From an uncultured Prochlorococcus sp. (GTDB lineage: Bacteria > Cyanobacteriota > Cyanobacteriia > PCC-6307 > Cyanobiaceae): a DNA stretch of 64,000 bases. This document shows, in pieces, positions 10,649 to 21,050 of this stretch (position 1 is its first letter; the number at the start of each line of letters is the position of its first letter). The position numbers and the translations under genes are program-made. The notes beneath the pieces are model-generated. The model worked only from the letters and a program-made list of their open reading frames with translations, was not told the origin of the DNA and searched no databases. The stretch spans positions 23,961-87,960 of the forward strand of contig CABYTO010000005.1 in NCBI GenBank assembly GCA_902521995.1, given 5' to 3'.

Positions 10649-10909
10649 TTATTTTTTAGAATCTTTTTTGTCTTTTTGCTCTTTTGATGTGGCTGAATTG
10701 GCTGAACCCATTCCATATTTTTTCATAAAACGATCAACCCTTCCTTCTGTATCAAGAATCTTCTGAGTTCCCGTGAAAAAGGGATGATTACCACTCCATA
10801 CATCAACATGTAATTCAGGTTGTGTTGAGCCAGTTGTCATTACAACTTCTCCATTACAAATAACTTTTGCATCTGGATACCATTTTGGGTGTATTTCTGA
10901 TTTTGGCAT
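10649..10909 (-). CDS. rpmE: 50S ribosomal protein L31, cysteine-poor form
   Basis: L31 sits at the 50S central protuberance and bridges to the 30S head. HPKWYPDAKVICNG and SGNHPFFTGTQ..GRVDRF are family hallmarks. The zinc-ribbon cysteines of the C+ form are mostly replaced: only one Cys remains, and the usual CxxC before HPFFTG reads WSGN. This is the zinc-independent form, as seen in cyanobacteria generally. A charged lysine-rich tail (KEQKDKKDSKK) extends the protein to 86 residues. It lies 13 bases after rpsI. Confidence 0.96.
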   Translation of the reverse strand: MPKSEIHPKWYPDAKVICNGEVVMTTGSTQPELHVDVWSGNHPFFTGTQKILDTEGRVDRFMKKYGMGSANSATSKEQKDKKDSKK

Positions 10910-10922
10910 AATTTAAATTCCT

Positions 10923-11333
10923 TTAACGTTTGGAGAATTGAGGAGCCTTTCTTGCTTTTTTAAGACCATATTTTCTTCTCTCCTTAGCTCTAGGATCTCT
11001 ACTGAGATGACCTTCTGTTTTTAGAGGTTTCCTATTGTCAGGAGATAATTCACAAAGTGCTCTTGCCGCTCCTTGCTTGATAGCATCTGCTTGACCTGTT
11101 AATCCACCACCAAAAACATTTACAAGAATATCATAAGAATTTTCAAGGCCTAATGTTTGCAAAGGTGCTTTTATTGAATTTAAGTGGAGAGGATTAAAGT
11201 TTAAGTAATCATCTCCTGAACGACCATTAATTTTTATTAGTCCATTTCCAGGGATCAAGCGTACTCTAGCTACTGAAGTTTTTCTTCTTCCAGTTCCCCA
11301 ATATACAGCTTTGTTTTTTATTTGACTATTCAT
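10923..11333 (-). CDS. rpsI: 30S ribosomal protein S9
   Basis: S9 binds the 16S rRNA head, and its C-terminal tail reaches the P-site tRNA. The sequence has [37 protein letters not shown] and the typical basic tail RKAPQFSKR. At 136 residues it is full length. It follows rplM by 9 bases, the usual L13-S9 pair. Confidence 0.98.
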   Translation of the reverse strand: MNSQIKNKAVYWGTGRRKTSVARVRLIPGNGLIKINGRSGDDYLNFNPLHLNSIKAPLQTLGLENSYDILVNVFGGGLTGQADAIKQGAARALCELSPDNRKPLKTEGHLSRDPRAKERRKYGLKKARKAPQFSKR

Positions 11334-11342
11334 TTTGATAAA

Positions 11343-11774
11343 TTAACTATTTAATAATACAGGATTCTGAGCAGCATGAGGGTGATCAGCACCTTTATAA
11401 ACTTTTAGTTTTTTAAATTGCTGTCTTCCTAAAGAGTTATGAGGCAGCATACCCTTGACAGCTTGCTCAATGATTCTTTCAGGAATTCTTTCTTGTAGAG
11501 ACTCAAATTTTTCAATTTTCATTCCTCCTGGTCTTCCAGAATGTCTTCTATACAACTTTTGTGATGCTTTTTTACCTGTTACCTCAACTTTTTCGGCATT
11601 TACCACAATGACAAAATCTCCAGTATCTAGATGAGGTGTGAATGTTGGTTTATTCTTACCTCTCAATACAGTTGCAATTTCTGTAGCAAGTCTACCAAGT
11701 GTCTTATCTTTTGCGTCAACTAAAAACCAATTTCTTTCAATGGTTTCTAAAGATGGAGTAATTGTTCTATTCAT
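11343..11774 (-). CDS. rplM: 50S ribosomal protein L13
   Basis: L13 is an early-assembly 50S protein. The sequence [35 protein letters not shown] and [10 protein letters not shown] are family signatures. At 143 residues it is full length. It is separated from truA by about 115 AT-rich bases, so a secondary promoter for rplM-rpsI-rpmE-prfA could lie there. Confidence 0.98.
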   Translation of the reverse strand: MNRTITPSLETIERNWFLVDAKDKTLGRLATEIATVLRGKNKPTFTPHLDTGDFVIVVNAEKVEVTGKKASQKLYRRHSGRPGGMKIEKFESLQERIPERIIEQAVKGMLPHNSLGRQQFKKLKVYKGADHPHAAQNPVLLNS

Positions 11775-11889
11775 TTACCAAATTTATGAAAATAAATTTA
11801 AAGTTAGTCCTAAATTCTACCCTATTGGAGGAATATTAAACAACATTTTTAAATCATTAGAAAAAAAATTAGCTTAATTAAAATTTGTT

Positions 11890-12696
11890 TTAAGAAAAAC
11901 CCTTAATTAAGAATACAGGGAAAAAATCATTGTTTTTAACTTTTTTAAAAACATTTTTTTCATAAATAGCATTGACAAAACATAACCCCTTAGCTGGAGC
12001 AGATTCTTTAACATCATTTTTCTTTTTGTTTACCCATCTGTCTGTAAAAACTTCTGGCGATATTTTTTTTTCCCCAACTAAAACTAGTTGACCAATAATT
12101 AAACGCACCATTCCATACAAAAAACCAGTAGCTTTAATATCAACTAAAATCAAATCTTCTACTCTTTTTATATTAATATTTTTTATTTTTGTAACAGAGT
12201 TTGTTCTATTACTACCACTTTTCTGAAAAGCAAAAAAATCATGTTCTCCTTCCATTGTCTTGGATGCGTTTAACATTAAAACTTCATCTAATGCTTTTTG
12301 ATATCTGTGCCATGACCAATTATTGATGAACAAATTAGGGAATTTACTGTTATTAATGACATATCGATAATGTCTATACTTTGCTGAATAGCATGCATGC
12401 CAACTGTCTTGAACCTCTACTGATTCCAAGATCCTAATTGTTGAGGGTAAAATACTATTTAAGACATCAGAATAACTATTTCCTGGAATAACACAATCAG
12501 CATCAAAGTGTACTACTTGGCCTGATGCATGAACCCCAGCATCAGTCCTTCCTGCTGCAAAAGTCTTTACTTTGTGATTTGTAATTTTTAAGAGAGCACT
12601 GTCTAAAATTTCTTGAACAGTAGTTGCATTTTTTTGTTTTTGCCAACCTGAATAATGAGATCCATCATATTGGACTAGTAAAGCTACCCTTTTCAA
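11890..12696 (-). CDS. truA: tRNA pseudouridine(38-40) synthase
   Basis: TruA converts uridines 38-40 in the tRNA anticodon stem to pseudouridine. The catalytic Asp lies in FAAGRTDAGVHASGQVVHFD, the family signature, and GFLYGMVRLIIGQLV is the conserved C-terminal motif. The start is TTG at 12696 (LVQYDGSHYSGWQKQ follows shortly). It lies between rplQ and rplM, the usual place in cyanobacterial ribosomal clusters. Confidence 0.96.
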   Translation of the reverse strand: MKRVALLVQYDGSHYSGWQKQKNATTVQEILDSALLKITNHKVKTFAAGRTDAGVHASGQVVHFDADCVIPGNSYSDVLNSILPSTIRILESVEVQDSWHACYSAKYRHYRYVINNSKFPNLFINNWSWHRYQKALDEVLMLNASKTMEGEHDFFAFQKSGSNRTNSVTKIKNINIKRVEDLILVDIKATGFLYGMVRLIIGQLVLVGEKKISPEVFTDRWVNKKKNDVKESAPAKGLCFVNAIYEKNVFKKVKNNDFFPVFLIKGFS

Positions 12697-12733
12697 AAGT
12701 TATTTTTTATTGAAAGCCTCTTTATTATCTAAC

Positions 12734-13084
12734 TTAAACAAGCTCAATTATGGCCATCTGAGCGTTATCACCTTTTCTAGATACAGTTCTTACTATGCGT
12801 GTATAACCACCATTTCTGTCCCCATATCTTTCCTTTGCTTTTTCAAATAATGAATGAACTAATTTTTTATCATAAATATATCCAATAGCCCTCCTCCTAG
12901 AAGCCAAACTTCCATCTTTGGCGAGTGAAATCATTCTTTCAGCTTCATTTCTTAAAGCTTTTGCCCTAGCTTTTGTTGTCGTTACCCTACCTTCCCTAAT
13001 TAGTTGTGTAGTTAAACCTCTGAGAAGTGCTTTTCTCTGGTCAGCAGGTTTACTTAATAATGGAATTCTAAGTTGATGTCTCAT
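12734..13084 (-). CDS. rplQ: 50S ribosomal protein L17
   Basis: L17 is near the peptide exit tunnel of the 50S subunit. [24 protein letters not shown] is characteristic, and GGYTRIVR plus the end AQMAIIELV fit the family. At 116 residues it is full length. It follows rpoA by 14 bases, the usual order. Confidence 0.98.
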   Translation of the reverse strand: MRHQLRIPLLSKPADQRKALLRGLTTQLIREGRVTTTKARAKALRNEAERMISLAKDGSLASRRRAIGYIYDKKLVHSLFEKAKERYGDRNGGYTRIVRTVSRKGDNAQMAIIELV

Positions 13085-13098
13085 AATCTTAAAAATTG

Positions 13099-14037
13099 TT
13101 AAACAGATGTTCTGCTTTGTGGGATAGAAATGCCTATGCGTTCGAGAGCTTCAATAACCTCATCTGCAGATTTAGAGCCAAAGTTCTTAATTTCAAGAAG
13201 ATCTTCATAACTGAAGCCCATTAAGTCCGAAACTGAGTTAACTTGCGCCCGTTTCAAACAATTATATGCTCTAACGGACAAGTTTAGTTCCTCGAGAGGA
13301 ATTTGAGCTTCAGGAGATGGTTCAGGTTCCTCAGGAATTTCCTCAACCATTGTGACAGTAGCGAGGGGCTGAAAAAGTTCAATTAACTGATTTGCAGCTT
13401 CAGCAATAGCATCATCAGGACTTGTTGAGCCATCTGTTACTACTTCCATTTTTAATCTTTCTCTTCCTGTTCCGCCCTCTGCTACAGCAGTTTCATCAAT
13501 CGTAAAATTTACTCTCTTAACCGGCATAAATACAGCATCTATTTGAAGCAAGTCAATAGCAGTTGTCTCTTCACTCTTATTGTCTACTGGCTTATATCCA
13601 ACACCTCTTTCAACATGGATTTCCAACTCTAAGTTATGGCCCTCTTGAATAGTCGCAATGGGTTTTTCGCCATCAACAATTTCCACTTGAGAGGAAAATT
13701 GAATATCATTCGCCTTCACCTCCATTGGACCACTAGCCACTAACCTGCCTATTTCAAGCTCTGGATTAGTACTATTTAATGACAGTTGCTTGCAATTGAG
13801 AAGAATATCTAAAACGTCTTCTTTAACACCAGGAATAGTAGCATATTCATGATTAATTCCTGCTATTCTTACTGCAGTAACTGCACTCCCTTCGAGTCCT
13901 CCCATAAGGACTCTTCTGAGAGAATTACCCAAAGTTGTAGCTTGTCCCCTTTCTAGAGGGCCGATTAAAAAAGTTCCTGTTTGGGAGCGATCATCTGCTA
14001 TTTGATGGTCGATTCTGTCAATCTGGTATTGCAACAC
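13099..14037 (-). CDS. rpoA: RNA polymerase alpha subunit
   Basis: The alpha subunit dimerises to nucleate RNA polymerase assembly and contacts promoter UP elements and activators. The N-terminal domain has [19 protein letters not shown]. An acidic proline-rich linker ([14 protein letters not shown]) leads to the C-terminal domain with [16 protein letters not shown] and [19 protein letters not shown]. The length of 312 residues is typical of cyanobacteria. The start is GTG at 14037. It follows rpsK by 54 bases. Confidence 0.98.
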   Translation of the reverse strand: MLQYQIDRIDHQIADDRSQTGTFLIGPLERGQATTLGNSLRRVLMGGLEGSAVTAVRIAGINHEYATIPGVKEDVLDILLNCKQLSLNSTNPELEIGRLVASGPMEVKANDIQFSSQVEIVDGEKPIATIQEGHNLELEIHVERGVGYKPVDNKSEETTAIDLLQIDAVFMPVKRVNFTIDETAVAEGGTGRERLKMEVVTDGSTSPDDAIAEAANQLIELFQPLATVTMVEEIPEEPEPSPEAQIPLEELNLSVRAYNCLKRAQVNSVSDLMGFSYEDLLEIKNFGSKSADEVIEALERIGISIPQSRTSV

Positions 14038-14091
14038 GGAAAATAATGAGGTTAAGAGTTTTTTGTGAGGGGGGTTAAGAATGGTTAAGAC

Positions 14092-14484
14092 CTAAACGCG
14101 TCTCCGTTTAGGTCTTCTACATCCATTATGAGGTAACGGAGTTACATCTCTTATTAGAGTTATTTCTAATCCGGCCACTTGTAAAGCTCTTATGGCCGTT
14201 TCCCTACCTGCGCCAGGGCCTCTAACAAGTACTTCTATTTGTCTCATACCTTGATCAAGTGCTCTTCTTGCTGCAGCTTCTGCAGCTGTTTGAGCAGCAA
14301 AAGGGGTGCCTTTCCTAGCGCCTTTAAATCCACTTGCGCCTGCAGAAGACCAAGAAATTACATGACCAGAGGTGTCAGAGATTGAGACGATAGTATTATT
14401 AAATGTGCTTTGGATATGTACCACACCGTTAGGTACATTACGTTTAGATTTTTTTGAACCTGTTTTTTTTGTTGTAGCTGCCAT
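14092..14484 (-). CDS. rpsK: 30S ribosomal protein S11
   Basis: S11 is a platform protein of the 30S subunit. [30 protein letters not shown] and the C-terminal [16 protein letters not shown] are family signatures. At 130 residues it is full length. The basic N-terminus ([12 protein letters not shown]) is typical. Confidence 0.98.
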   Translation of the reverse strand: MAATTKKTGSKKSKRNVPNGVVHIQSTFNNTIVSISDTSGHVISWSSAGASGFKGARKGTPFAAQTAAEAAARRALDQGMRQIEVLVRGPGAGRETAIRALQVAGLEITLIRDVTPLPHNGCRRPKRRRV

Positions 14485-14528
14485 GATGTTTTAATTTAAT
14501 ACTTCAATTTGTAGATAGATTTAGTTAA

Positions 14529-14894
14529 TTATTTTTTTCTTCCAGCAACTGTTTTCCTAGAACCCCGTCTTGTTCTTGCATTGGTTCTGGTTCTTTGACC
14601 TCTTACAGGTAGACTCATTCTATGTCTTCTTCCTCTTACACACCCAATATCTTGTAGACGTTTTAAAGCCATTCCCTCTTTTCTTCTCAAATCCCCTTCT
14701 AAAGTGAATTCTTCTGTGGCAACTCTAAGTTTTTGCACATCAGAATCTGAAAGTTCTTTGACACGAGTATCTGGGTTTACACCCGTATTAGCAAGAATTA
14801 GTTTTGATCTCGTCAAACCAATTCCATAGACGTATGTAAGTGCAATTTCAACTCGCTTTTCGCGAGGTATGTCAATTCCTGCAATCCTGGCCAC
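14529..14894 (-). CDS. rpsM: 30S ribosomal protein S13
   Basis: S13 lies in the 30S head and contacts the A- and P-site tRNAs and the 50S subunit. [26 protein letters not shown] and [17 protein letters not shown] are diagnostic. At 121 residues it is full length. It is followed by rpsK after 44 bases and preceded by rpmJ. Confidence 0.98.
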   Translation of the reverse strand: MARIAGIDIPREKRVEIALTYVYGIGLTRSKLILANTGVNPDTRVKELSDSDVQKLRVATEEFTLEGDLRRKEGMALKRLQDIGCVRGRRHRMSLPVRGQRTRTNARTRRGSRKTVAGRKK

Positions 14895-14934
14895 GTGTTT
14901 TGATTAAGTAAAAGTTTGAATTTTAGGGTTGATT

Positions 14935-15051
14935 TTAACCCTGACGTTGTTTATTACGAGGTCTTTTCTTGTTAATAACATAGATTTTACCTCTTCTCCT
15001 CACGATCTGATCGTCAGGACTAATTTTTTTGACTGAAGATCTGACCTTCAT
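14935..15051 (-). CDS. rpmJ: 50S ribosomal protein L36, cysteine-free form (not in the ORF track)
   Basis: This 38-residue ORF is below the ORF-track cut-off. The minus strand from the ATG at 15051 reads [22 protein letters not shown]..., ending [11 protein letters not shown]. The framework MKVR.SVKK..., ..RRRGK.YVI and KQRQG is clearly L36. All four zinc ligands of the common form (CxxC...C...H) are absent and there is no cysteine at all. L36 is in its usual place between adk and rpsM. infA, often found here, is missing. Confidence 0.95.
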   Translation of the reverse strand: MKVRSSVKKISPDDQIVRRRGKIYVINKKRPRNKQRQG

Positions 15052-15096
15052 AGGGGTTTAACAAATAAAACGTTAATACTATATTCTACATCATCA

Positions 15097-15645
15097 TCAA
15101 GCCATTTTTTGTTTGATATCAGAGGAAATGGTTTTTAAATCTCTATCAGCATCAATATACTCTAACAATGAAAGATCTCTAAAATATTGAATCAATGGTT
15201 CTGTAGTTTTTTTATAAATGTCAACTCTTGTTCTAATTGTCTCTTCCGTATCATCTTTTCTACCTCTTAAAAGCAAACGCTTAATTAATACTTCTTCCGG
15301 AATATCTAAATAAAAAACTAATTCCAAAGGTTGATTTATTTCATTTAAGACTTCATTCAATGAATTTACTTGAGATAAATTTCTTGGGTATCCATCTAGA
15401 ATCCAACCTTTATTATCCTTGACTAAATTTTGTCTTACTATCTTTAAAACAAGTTCATCACTAACAAGTTCACCTCGATTCATAATATCCTTTACCTGAA
15501 TACCAAGAGCAGTATTCATTTCGATTTCTTTTCTTAATAATTCACCAGTAGAAAGGTGTAAATAAGAATTAGTATGACTTAGCAATTCCGCTTGAGTCCC
15601 TTTACCTGCTCCAGGAGCTCCTAAAAATAGTATATGTTTCTTCAT
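15097..15645 (-). CDS. adk: Adenylate kinase
   Basis: Adk interconverts ATP + AMP and 2 ADP in the cytosol. The P-loop is [15 protein letters not shown] at the N-terminus, and [13 protein letters not shown] is the AMP-site signature. At 182 residues it is the short-lid form: the LID region [15 protein letters not shown] has no zinc-finger insert. Its ATG overlaps the secY stop as TAATG, so translation is coupled. Confidence 0.97.
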   Translation of the reverse strand: MKKHILFLGAPGAGKGTQAELLSHTNSYLHLSTGELLRKEIEMNTALGIQVKDIMNRGELVSDELVLKIVRQNLVKDNKGWILDGYPRNLSQVNSLNEVLNEINQPLELVFYLDIPEEVLIKRLLLRGRKDDTEETIRTRVDIYKKTTEPLIQYFRDLSLLEYIDADRDLKTISSDIKQKMA

Positions 15646-16964
15646 TAATTGTTAATTAGTCCCTCATACCTTTGTGAAATAACATAAGTTTGAATTTGCT
15701 TAGCAGTGTCTATAGCAACACCCACAAGAATAAGTAATGAGGTTGCTCCTAAGCCTTGAAAGGTCTGCACATTTGTAGCTCTTTCTACTGCAGCAGGGAT
15801 TATAGCTACTGAACCCAGAAATAATCCTCCCAATAAAGTCAACCTATTTTGTATACCTGATAGATAGTTTGCAGTATTTGTTCCTGGTCTAACTCCTGGT
15901 ATCGCGACTCCTCCTTTCTTTAAATTTGAAGCTACATCAACTGGATTTATAGTAAGAGATGCATAAAAATAGGAGAACCCCAAAATTAAGGAGAAGAATG
16001 TAAGAGCATATGGCCATGGATTAGAAGATCCTGGATTTAAACTACTGGCTAACTTGATTAAGACTGGATTACCCGTCACATTTGCAATGGTTATTGGTAA
16101 AAATATTAAAGCAGATGCAAATATGATAGGCATGACTCCTCCTGCATTTAATTTCAAAGGTAAATAGCTTTGCCTTGTAGGAAGTAATGTTGAACTTCCT
16201 ATCTGCCTTTTTGCACTAACAATAGGAATACGTCTTGCTCCCTCTTGAACAAAAATGATCCCAACAATTGTCAGTAAAAATACTCCAAGTAAAACTGCTA
16301 TCCCTAAAACATCTCCTCTATCGCCAGTTTGAGCTTTTTCAATGGTTGAACTTAGAGCCTTAGGTAAAGTCGAAACGATATTCAAAAAAATTACCAGTGA
16401 AGCACCTTGACCTATACCTTTCTCCGTAATAATTTCGCTAAACCACATAACTAACATTGAACCAGTGACTAGAGCAATAGAGGTTTGCAAGACAAATGTA
16501 GTTTCACTGATCCCCTGGATAGCATATTGTCTAAGAATTAAGGAAAAAATTATACTTTGCAGGAAACCCCATCCTAATGAAACATATCTAGTTATTTGAG
16601 CAATTTTTCTTCTTCCAGCTTCTCCTTCATTTTTTTGTAAATCTTCTAGCACAGGCAATGAAGCTGTAAGAAGCTGAATAATGATAGATGCGTTGATAAA
16701 TGGAAGTATACCTAATGCGAATATTCCTAAGGTTGAAATTCCTCCTCCAGTAAAAATATCTAAAAAACCTATTAATTGTCCCCCTTGATCTATAAAACTT
16801 TTAAAAGCAACCCTATCAATACCGGGCATAGGGATATATATACCAAGTCTTACTAAAAGGAGGAGACCTAAAGTAGTTAAAACTCTACTCCTTAGCTCTT
16901 TATTTAAAAATAATTGGGAAAGTATTTCAGAAGCGCTAGGATTTCTACTTTTGTTGACAAACAT
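15645..16964 (-). CDS. secY: Sec translocon subunit SecY
   Basis: SecY is the channel subunit of the SecYEG translocon in the plasma and thylakoid membranes. Ten membrane helices are expected in 439 residues. The segments [39 protein letters not shown] and [12 protein letters not shown] are signatures; [12 protein letters not shown] and the C-terminal [19 protein letters not shown] also fit. It sits in its usual place after rplO and ends in a TAATG overlap with adk. Confidence 0.98.
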   Translation of the reverse strand: MFVNKSRNPSASEILSQLFLNKELRSRVLTTLGLLLLVRLGIYIPMPGIDRVAFKSFIDQGGQLIGFLDIFTGGGISTLGIFALGILPFINASIIIQLLTASLPVLEDLQKNEGEAGRRKIAQITRYVSLGWGFLQSIIFSLILRQYAIQGISETTFVLQTSIALVTGSMLVMWFSEIITEKGIGQGASLVIFLNIVSTLPKALSSTIEKAQTGDRGDVLGIAVLLGVFLLTIVGIIFVQEGARRIPIVSAKRQIGSSTLLPTRQSYLPLKLNAGGVMPIIFASALIFLPITIANVTGNPVLIKLASSLNPGSSNPWPYALTFFSLILGFSYFYASLTINPVDVASNLKKGGVAIPGVRPGTNTANYLSGIQNRLTLLGGLFLGSVAIIPAAVERATNVQTFQGLGATSLLILVGVAIDTAKQIQTYVISQRYEGLINN

Positions 16965-16993
16965 TTTGAAGCCTACCTAAATTTTTAGTAAAT

Positions 16994-17452
16994 TTATTTA
17001 TTGTTAATAAGCTCGCAAGATCCACCTGCGTCCTCAATTTTTTGTTTTGCAACTTTTGTAAATGCATGAGCTTGGACTGTTAACTTTACATTAAGTTTTC
17101 CGTTACCAAGGATTTTTAAAGGAAATTTAGGCTTGAAGATCAATCCTTTCTTAACTAGTAAATCTAGGTTAACAGTATCATTATCTTTGAAATCATTTAA
17201 TTTTTCTAGATTAATTATGGAAAAGTTCTTTTGATTAATTATTTCAAAGTGTTTTAATTTTGGAACTCTTCTATAGAGTGGCATTTGGCCACCTTCAAAA
17301 CCTGGGCGTGTGGGTCTTCCAGAACGTGACTTTTGTCCTCTCATTCCAAAACCACATGATGCACCCTGACCGGCTGCAATACCTCTACCCTTCCTTAATT
17401 TTTTCTTTCTTGAGCCAGAGTTTGATTTAAGTGTATTTAATGTTGAAGTCAT
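16994..17452 (-). CDS. rplO: 50S ribosomal protein L15
   Basis: L15 is a 50S assembly protein. The glycine/arginine-rich start [29 protein letters not shown] and [15 protein letters not shown] are diagnostic. The ORF track begins at a TTG at 17461 that overlaps the rpsE stop. I prefer the ATG at 17452, giving [16 protein letters not shown], five bases after the rpsE stop. L30 (rpmD), which precedes L15 in many bacteria, is absent here, as in other cyanobacteria. Confidence 0.97.
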   Translation of the reverse strand: MTSTLNTLKSNSGSRKKKLRKGRGIAAGQGASCGFGMRGQKSRSGRPTRPGFEGGQMPLYRRVPKLKHFEIINQKNFSIINLEKLNDFKDNDTVNLDLLVKKGLIFKPKFPLKILGNGKLNVKLTVQAHAFTKVAKQKIEDAGGSCELINNK

Positions 17453-17457
17453 AATTT

Positions 17458-18078
17458 TCAAGAATAGAGCTGTTCAAGTGAGATGCCTCTCTCCCTTGAA
17501 GCGGATTTGTGTGTTCTCAATTGAGAAAGAGCTACCATAGCAGCTCTTGCATTATTCAAAGGTGTTTTACTACCCAATCTTTTTGCTAAGACATTTTTTA
17601 TGCCGGCTAATTCTAAAACTGTTCTTATTGAACCACCAGCAATTACACCTGTTCCAGGGGCAGCTGGTCTAATTAGTACATTAGCTGCACCATCTCTACC
17701 TTTAGATAAAGTCGGTATTGAACTATTTGGGGTTAAGGGAACCCTAACAAGATTCTTTTTACCATCTGAAACTCCCTTTCTGACCGCACCAATAACATCC
17801 CCTGCTTTACCAACTCCAACTCCAACTTGGCCTTTCTCATTACCTACAACAACAATTGCTCTAAAACTCATTTTTTTTCCACCCTTAACAGTCTTAGATA
17901 CGCGTCGAATTTGAACAACTCTTTCTTGCCAATCAGAATCTCTCTCTAGATTTTTTGAATCACCCCTTCTATTTCTTTTTCGATCATTACGATTATTCTT
18001 TTTTTGTTCTTCAGGCATAGCTCCTGGAACGTTATCGTTCTTGGATTGAATTTCTTTTTTTGTTGGAGTATCAGTCAT
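17458..18078 (-). CDS. rpsE: 30S ribosomal protein S5
   Basis: S5 helps control decoding accuracy at the 30S shoulder. [21 protein letters not shown] and [15 protein letters not shown] are the double-stranded-RNA-binding signature. An N-terminal extension of about 45 charged residues ([16 protein letters not shown]) makes it 206 residues, as in marine cyanobacteria. It follows rplR by 17 bases. Confidence 0.97.
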   Translation of the reverse strand: MTDTPTKKEIQSKNDNVPGAMPEEQKKNNRNDRKRNRRGDSKNLERDSDWQERVVQIRRVSKTVKGGKKMSFRAIVVVGNEKGQVGVGVGKAGDVIGAVRKGVSDGKKNLVRVPLTPNSSIPTLSKGRDGAANVLIRPAAPGTGVIAGGSIRTVLELAGIKNVLAKRLGSKTPLNNARAAMVALSQLRTHKSASRERGISLEQLYS

Positions 18079-18095
18079 AGTAAAAAAAATAAGAG

Positions 18096-18464
18096 TTAGA
18101 ATTCAAGGCCAGCTTTACGAGCAGCATCTGCAAGTGCCTTTACTCTGCCGTGATATAAATTACCTCCACGGTCAAAAATTACTTGCTTGATACCTTTTTT
18201 TATCGCTCTCTTTGCTAATAATGTTCCAACAATGGAAGAAGATTTACAATCAGAAGGTAATTTCTCAGATTTTTCTCTTAGTTCCTTATCAATAGTTGAA
18301 GCTGAGCAGATAGTTGTTTGAGAGCTATCGTCTATAACCTGGGCATAAATATGGTTATTAGAGCGAAAAACAGACAATCTTGGACGTGTTGCATCTCCAA
18401 TTAAGAATCTCCTTAATCTTCTATGTCTTTTTTGGGTTTGTAATTTTCTGGAAAGTTGGGTCAT
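18096..18464 (-). CDS. rplR: 50S ribosomal protein L18
   Basis: L18 binds 5S rRNA together with L5. [20 protein letters not shown] and [26 protein letters not shown] are diagnostic. At 122 residues it is full length. It lies between rplF and rpsE in the standard spc order. Confidence 0.98.
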   Translation of the reverse strand: MTQLSRKLQTQKRHRRLRRFLIGDATRPRLSVFRSNNHIYAQVIDDSSQTTICSASTIDKELREKSEKLPSDCKSSSIVGTLLAKRAIKKGIKQVIFDRGGNLYHGRVKALADAARKAGLEF

Positions 18465-18478
18465 TTTTTTAATTAGAA

Positions 18479-19018
18479 TTATTTTTTGCCAGATTTACCA
18501 GCTTTTCTGAGAATTCTCTCATCATGGTATTTAATTCCTTTACCTTTATATGGTTCTGGAGGTCTAATTGATCTGATTTTTGCTGCTTCATTACCAACAA
18601 TTTCCTTATCAATTCCAGATACAGTAACGTTTGTATTACTCTCAACTTTGTATGTTATACCATCAGGGGGGATCATTTCTACAGGATGACTATATCCAGC
18701 ACTAACAACTAGATTTTTACCTTTTACTTGGGCTCTTGATCCAACGCCTACAATTTCAAGTTTTTTTGAAAAACCTTGACTAACCCCTTCAACCATATTT
18801 GCAATTAAAGCTCTGCATAAACCATGTCTTTGCCTGGAGAATATTTTGGTAGTAGTAGGACTTACGACAACAGTATTATCTTTCTTATCAAAACTAACTC
18901 CCTCTGGCATGAGACGTTTCAACTCACCCTTAGGGCCTTTTACTATAACCGTTAATCCATCAAAATCAACAGTTACTTTATCTGGTATTAGTACTGGTGT
19001 TTTTCCAATTCTTGACAT
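18479..19018 (-). CDS. rplF: 50S ribosomal protein L6
   Basis: L6 lies near the sarcin-ricin loop at the factor-binding site. [25 protein letters not shown] and the C-terminal signature [15 protein letters not shown] are diagnostic. At 179 residues it is full length. AAGGAGG lies about eight bases upstream of the ATG, one of the clearer ribosome-binding sites in the operon. Confidence 0.98.
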   Translation of the reverse strand: MSRIGKTPVLIPDKVTVDFDGLTVIVKGPKGELKRLMPEGVSFDKKDNTVVVSPTTTKIFSRQRHGLCRALIANMVEGVSQGFSKKLEIVGVGSRAQVKGKNLVVSAGYSHPVEMIPPDGITYKVESNTNVTVSGIDKEIVGNEAAKIRSIRPPEPYKGKGIKYHDERILRKAGKSGKK

Positions 19019-19030
19019 GATTAATCCTCC

Positions 19031-19432
19031 TTAATAAACATAGCAAAGTACTTCGCCGCCTATACCTTGCTTCCTAGCATCACGATCACTCATGACACCT
19101 TTAGAAGTAGATATTATGGCAACTCCAAGACCACCAAGAACTTTTGGTAAAGCTCTAGTATTTTTATAAATTCTCAAACCAGGTTTACTTACCCTTTGCA
19201 TGGATCGAATAGTAGGGAATTTATTTTTACCACTATATTTCAGACCTAGTATTATTTGGGACTTATAGCCTTCACCTTCCTCATTAATATCAGAAATGAA
19301 CCCCTCTTTTTGAAGCACTTTTGCAATACTAAGGGACATTTTTGAACTTGGGATTGATGTGGATGTATGCTTTTTTTGACTCGCATTTCTAATTCGAGTA
19401 AGCATATCTGAAATAGGATCGTGATTTGACAT
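19031..19432 (-). CDS. rpsH: 30S ribosomal protein S8
   Basis: S8 binds the central domain of 16S rRNA and is an autoregulator of the spc operon in E. coli. DPISDMLTRIRNA, SKPGLRIYK and the C-terminal ISTSKGVMSDRDARKQGIGGEVLCYVY are diagnostic. At 133 residues it is full length. S14 (rpsN), which precedes S8 in E. coli, is absent here, as is usual for cyanobacteria. Confidence 0.98.
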   Translation of the reverse strand: MSNHDPISDMLTRIRNASQKKHTSTSIPSSKMSLSIAKVLQKEGFISDINEEGEGYKSQIILGLKYSGKNKFPTIRSMQRVSKPGLRIYKNTRALPKVLGGLGVAIISTSKGVMSDRDARKQGIGGEVLCYVY

Positions 19433-19441
19433 GGTTTTAAT

Positions 19442-19981
19442 TTAATTCTTACTAAAAGGCATTCCTAACTCTTGCAAGAGAGCTTTTCCCTCTTGATCTG
19501 ATCTCGCACTAGTGACAATAGTTATATCCATACCTCTTATTGAATCTATTTTATCAAAAGAGATTTCAGGAAAAATTAATTGCTCTTTCACTCCAACGGT
19601 GTAATTCCCTCTTCCATCAAAACTTTTTGGGTTAACTCCTCTAAAGTCTCTTATTCTTGGTAAAGCTAGATTTATAAATCTCTCTAAAAAGGAATACATC
19701 CTGTCACCTCTCAAAGTAACAGTACAACCAATTGGCATACCTTCACGAATTTTAAAACCCGCGATAGCTTTTTTGGCTCTAGTTATTAGTGCCTTTTGTC
19801 CAGTAATTGTTGCCATTTCATTTAAAGAAGCCTCTAAAGCTTTTGAATTTGAAGCGGCCTCACCAAGACCTCTGTTAACGTTGACTTTGACAACTTTAGG
19901 TACTTGATGAATATTTTTAAGACCAAGGTCTTTTAAAAGTTTTGGTCTTATTGATTCTTTGTAGCGATTTTTTAGAGTCAT
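19442..19981 (-). CDS. rplE: 50S ribosomal protein L5
   Basis: L5 binds 5S rRNA and touches the P-site t[41 protein letters not shown] and DIRFPEI-like [12 protein letters not shown] with the C-terminal GMDITIVT are diagnostic. At 179 residues it is full length. It follows rplX after 74 bases and precedes rpsH by 9. Confidence 0.98.
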   Translation of the reverse strand: MTLKNRYKESIRPKLLKDLGLKNIHQVPKVVKVNVNRGLGEAASNSKALEASLNEMATITGQKALITRAKKAIAGFKIREGMPIGCTVTLRGDRMYSFLERFINLALPRIRDFRGVNPKSFDGRGNYTVGVKEQLIFPEISFDKIDSIRGMDITIVTSARSDQEGKALLQELGMPFSKN

Positions 19982-20055
19982 AATTTTTTGTTAATTCTGG
20001 TCTTTGTCAGAATTGATAAATTAGAAAAAGTTGAAATCTGGTTTCTGATGAAAAA

Positions 20056-20412
20056 TTAATCAATTACTTCACCAGTTTTCTTCAATCTTCTTTTCTTAAC
20101 CCCCTCTTTATCAATAAAGTATTCAATCTTACTCGTAAGATTTTTATCCTTTGAAAAGAACATTACATTTGATGCATGTAAAGATGCTTCTTCTGTAAGT
20201 ATTCTTCCAGTTTCTCCTTCCTGAGTTGGTTTGACATGTTTGGTTCTAAGGTTAATTCCCTTTACAACTACTCTGTTTTCAAGAGGGATGGTTTTTAAAA
20301 CCTCACCAGTTTTCCCTTTGTCCTTGCCATTAATTACTTTTACCAAATCTCCAGTTTTAATTCTCATTTTTATTCTCTGGAAATTTTTCTTTTGCTTTAA
20401 TGAATCCAACAT
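20056..20412 (-). CDS. rplX: 50S ribosomal protein L24
   Basis: L24 initiates 50S assembly. [23 protein letters not shown] is the KOW motif, and [14 protein letters not shown] is typical. The ATG at 20412 follows the rplN stop directly (TAAATG) and has GGAGGTGA eight bases upstream inside rplN, so I keep this start. The extra [15 protein letters not shown] before the usual MRIKTGD start is therefore probably translated. Confidence 0.96.
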   Translation of the reverse strand: MLDSLKQKKNFQRIKMRIKTGDLVKVINGKDKGKTGEVLKTIPLENRVVVKGINLRTKHVKPTQEGETGRILTEEASLHASNVMFFSKDKNLTSKIEYFIDKEGVKKRRLKKTGEVID

Positions 20413-20778
20413 TTAAATCACCTCCGGAGCAAGAGAAACAATCTTTGTATAATTTTTATCCCGCAGTTCTCTAGCTACAGGACCAAAAACTCTCGTACCT
20501 TTCGGATTCTTATCTTCATTAATCAATACTGCCGCATTGTCATCAAATCTGATTGAATTACCAGTATTTCTTCTCAACGTTGCTTTAGTTCTGACGATAA
20601 CAGCTTTAACAACTTCAGATTTCTTAACTCCCATGTTAGGAAGAGCATCTTTTACAGTTGCTACGATTACATCTCCAACATGTGCGTACCTTCTATTAGA
20701 GCCTAAAACCCTAATACATTGGAGTCTTTTTGCTCCGCTATTATCGGCAACTGTTAAATAAGTTTCTTGTTGAATCAT
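20413..20778 (-). CDS. rplN: 50S ribosomal protein L14
   Basis: L14 lies at the subunit interface of the 50[27 protein letters not shown] and [28 protein letters not shown] are diagnostic. At 121 residues it is full length. Its ATG overlaps the rpsQ stop by four bases. Confidence 0.98.
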
Positions 20779-21041
20779 TTTTTAACCTCCTTAGCCTGGC
20801 TTGTTTTATTTAGAATTTCTTCTATTGCCCATCTTTTATGAGCACTGAGCGGTCTAGTTTCTCTAATTTTAACTCGATCACCTAAAACGCATGTATTTTC
20901 TGGATCATGCGCCTTATATCGTGTAGTTCTACTTACAATTTTTTTATAAGTGGGATGTGGATATCTGTTAATAACAGCAACAACAACTGTTTTATCCATT
21001 TTGTCGCTGACAACAGTACCAATTCTTTCTTTAAGTGCCAT
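20775..21041 (-). CDS. rpsQ: 30S ribosomal protein S17
   Basis: S17 is a primary 16S rRNA binding protein. [27 protein letters not shown] and the signature [18 protein letters not shown] are diagnostic. At 88 residues it is full length. It overlaps rplN by four bases. Confidence 0.98.
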
Positions 21042-21050
21042 AACTAATAA

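Noticed and set aside
17453-17461. TTG start of rplO at 17461
   Set aside because: It overlaps the rpsE stop; the ATG at 17452 is a better start.
17600-17914. Plus-strand ORF antisense to rpsE
   Set aside because: It is a shadow of the ribosomal gene; the same applies to the other plus-strand ORFs at 10340, 11638, 18486, 18846, 20231, 20537, 24083, 24488 and 24854.
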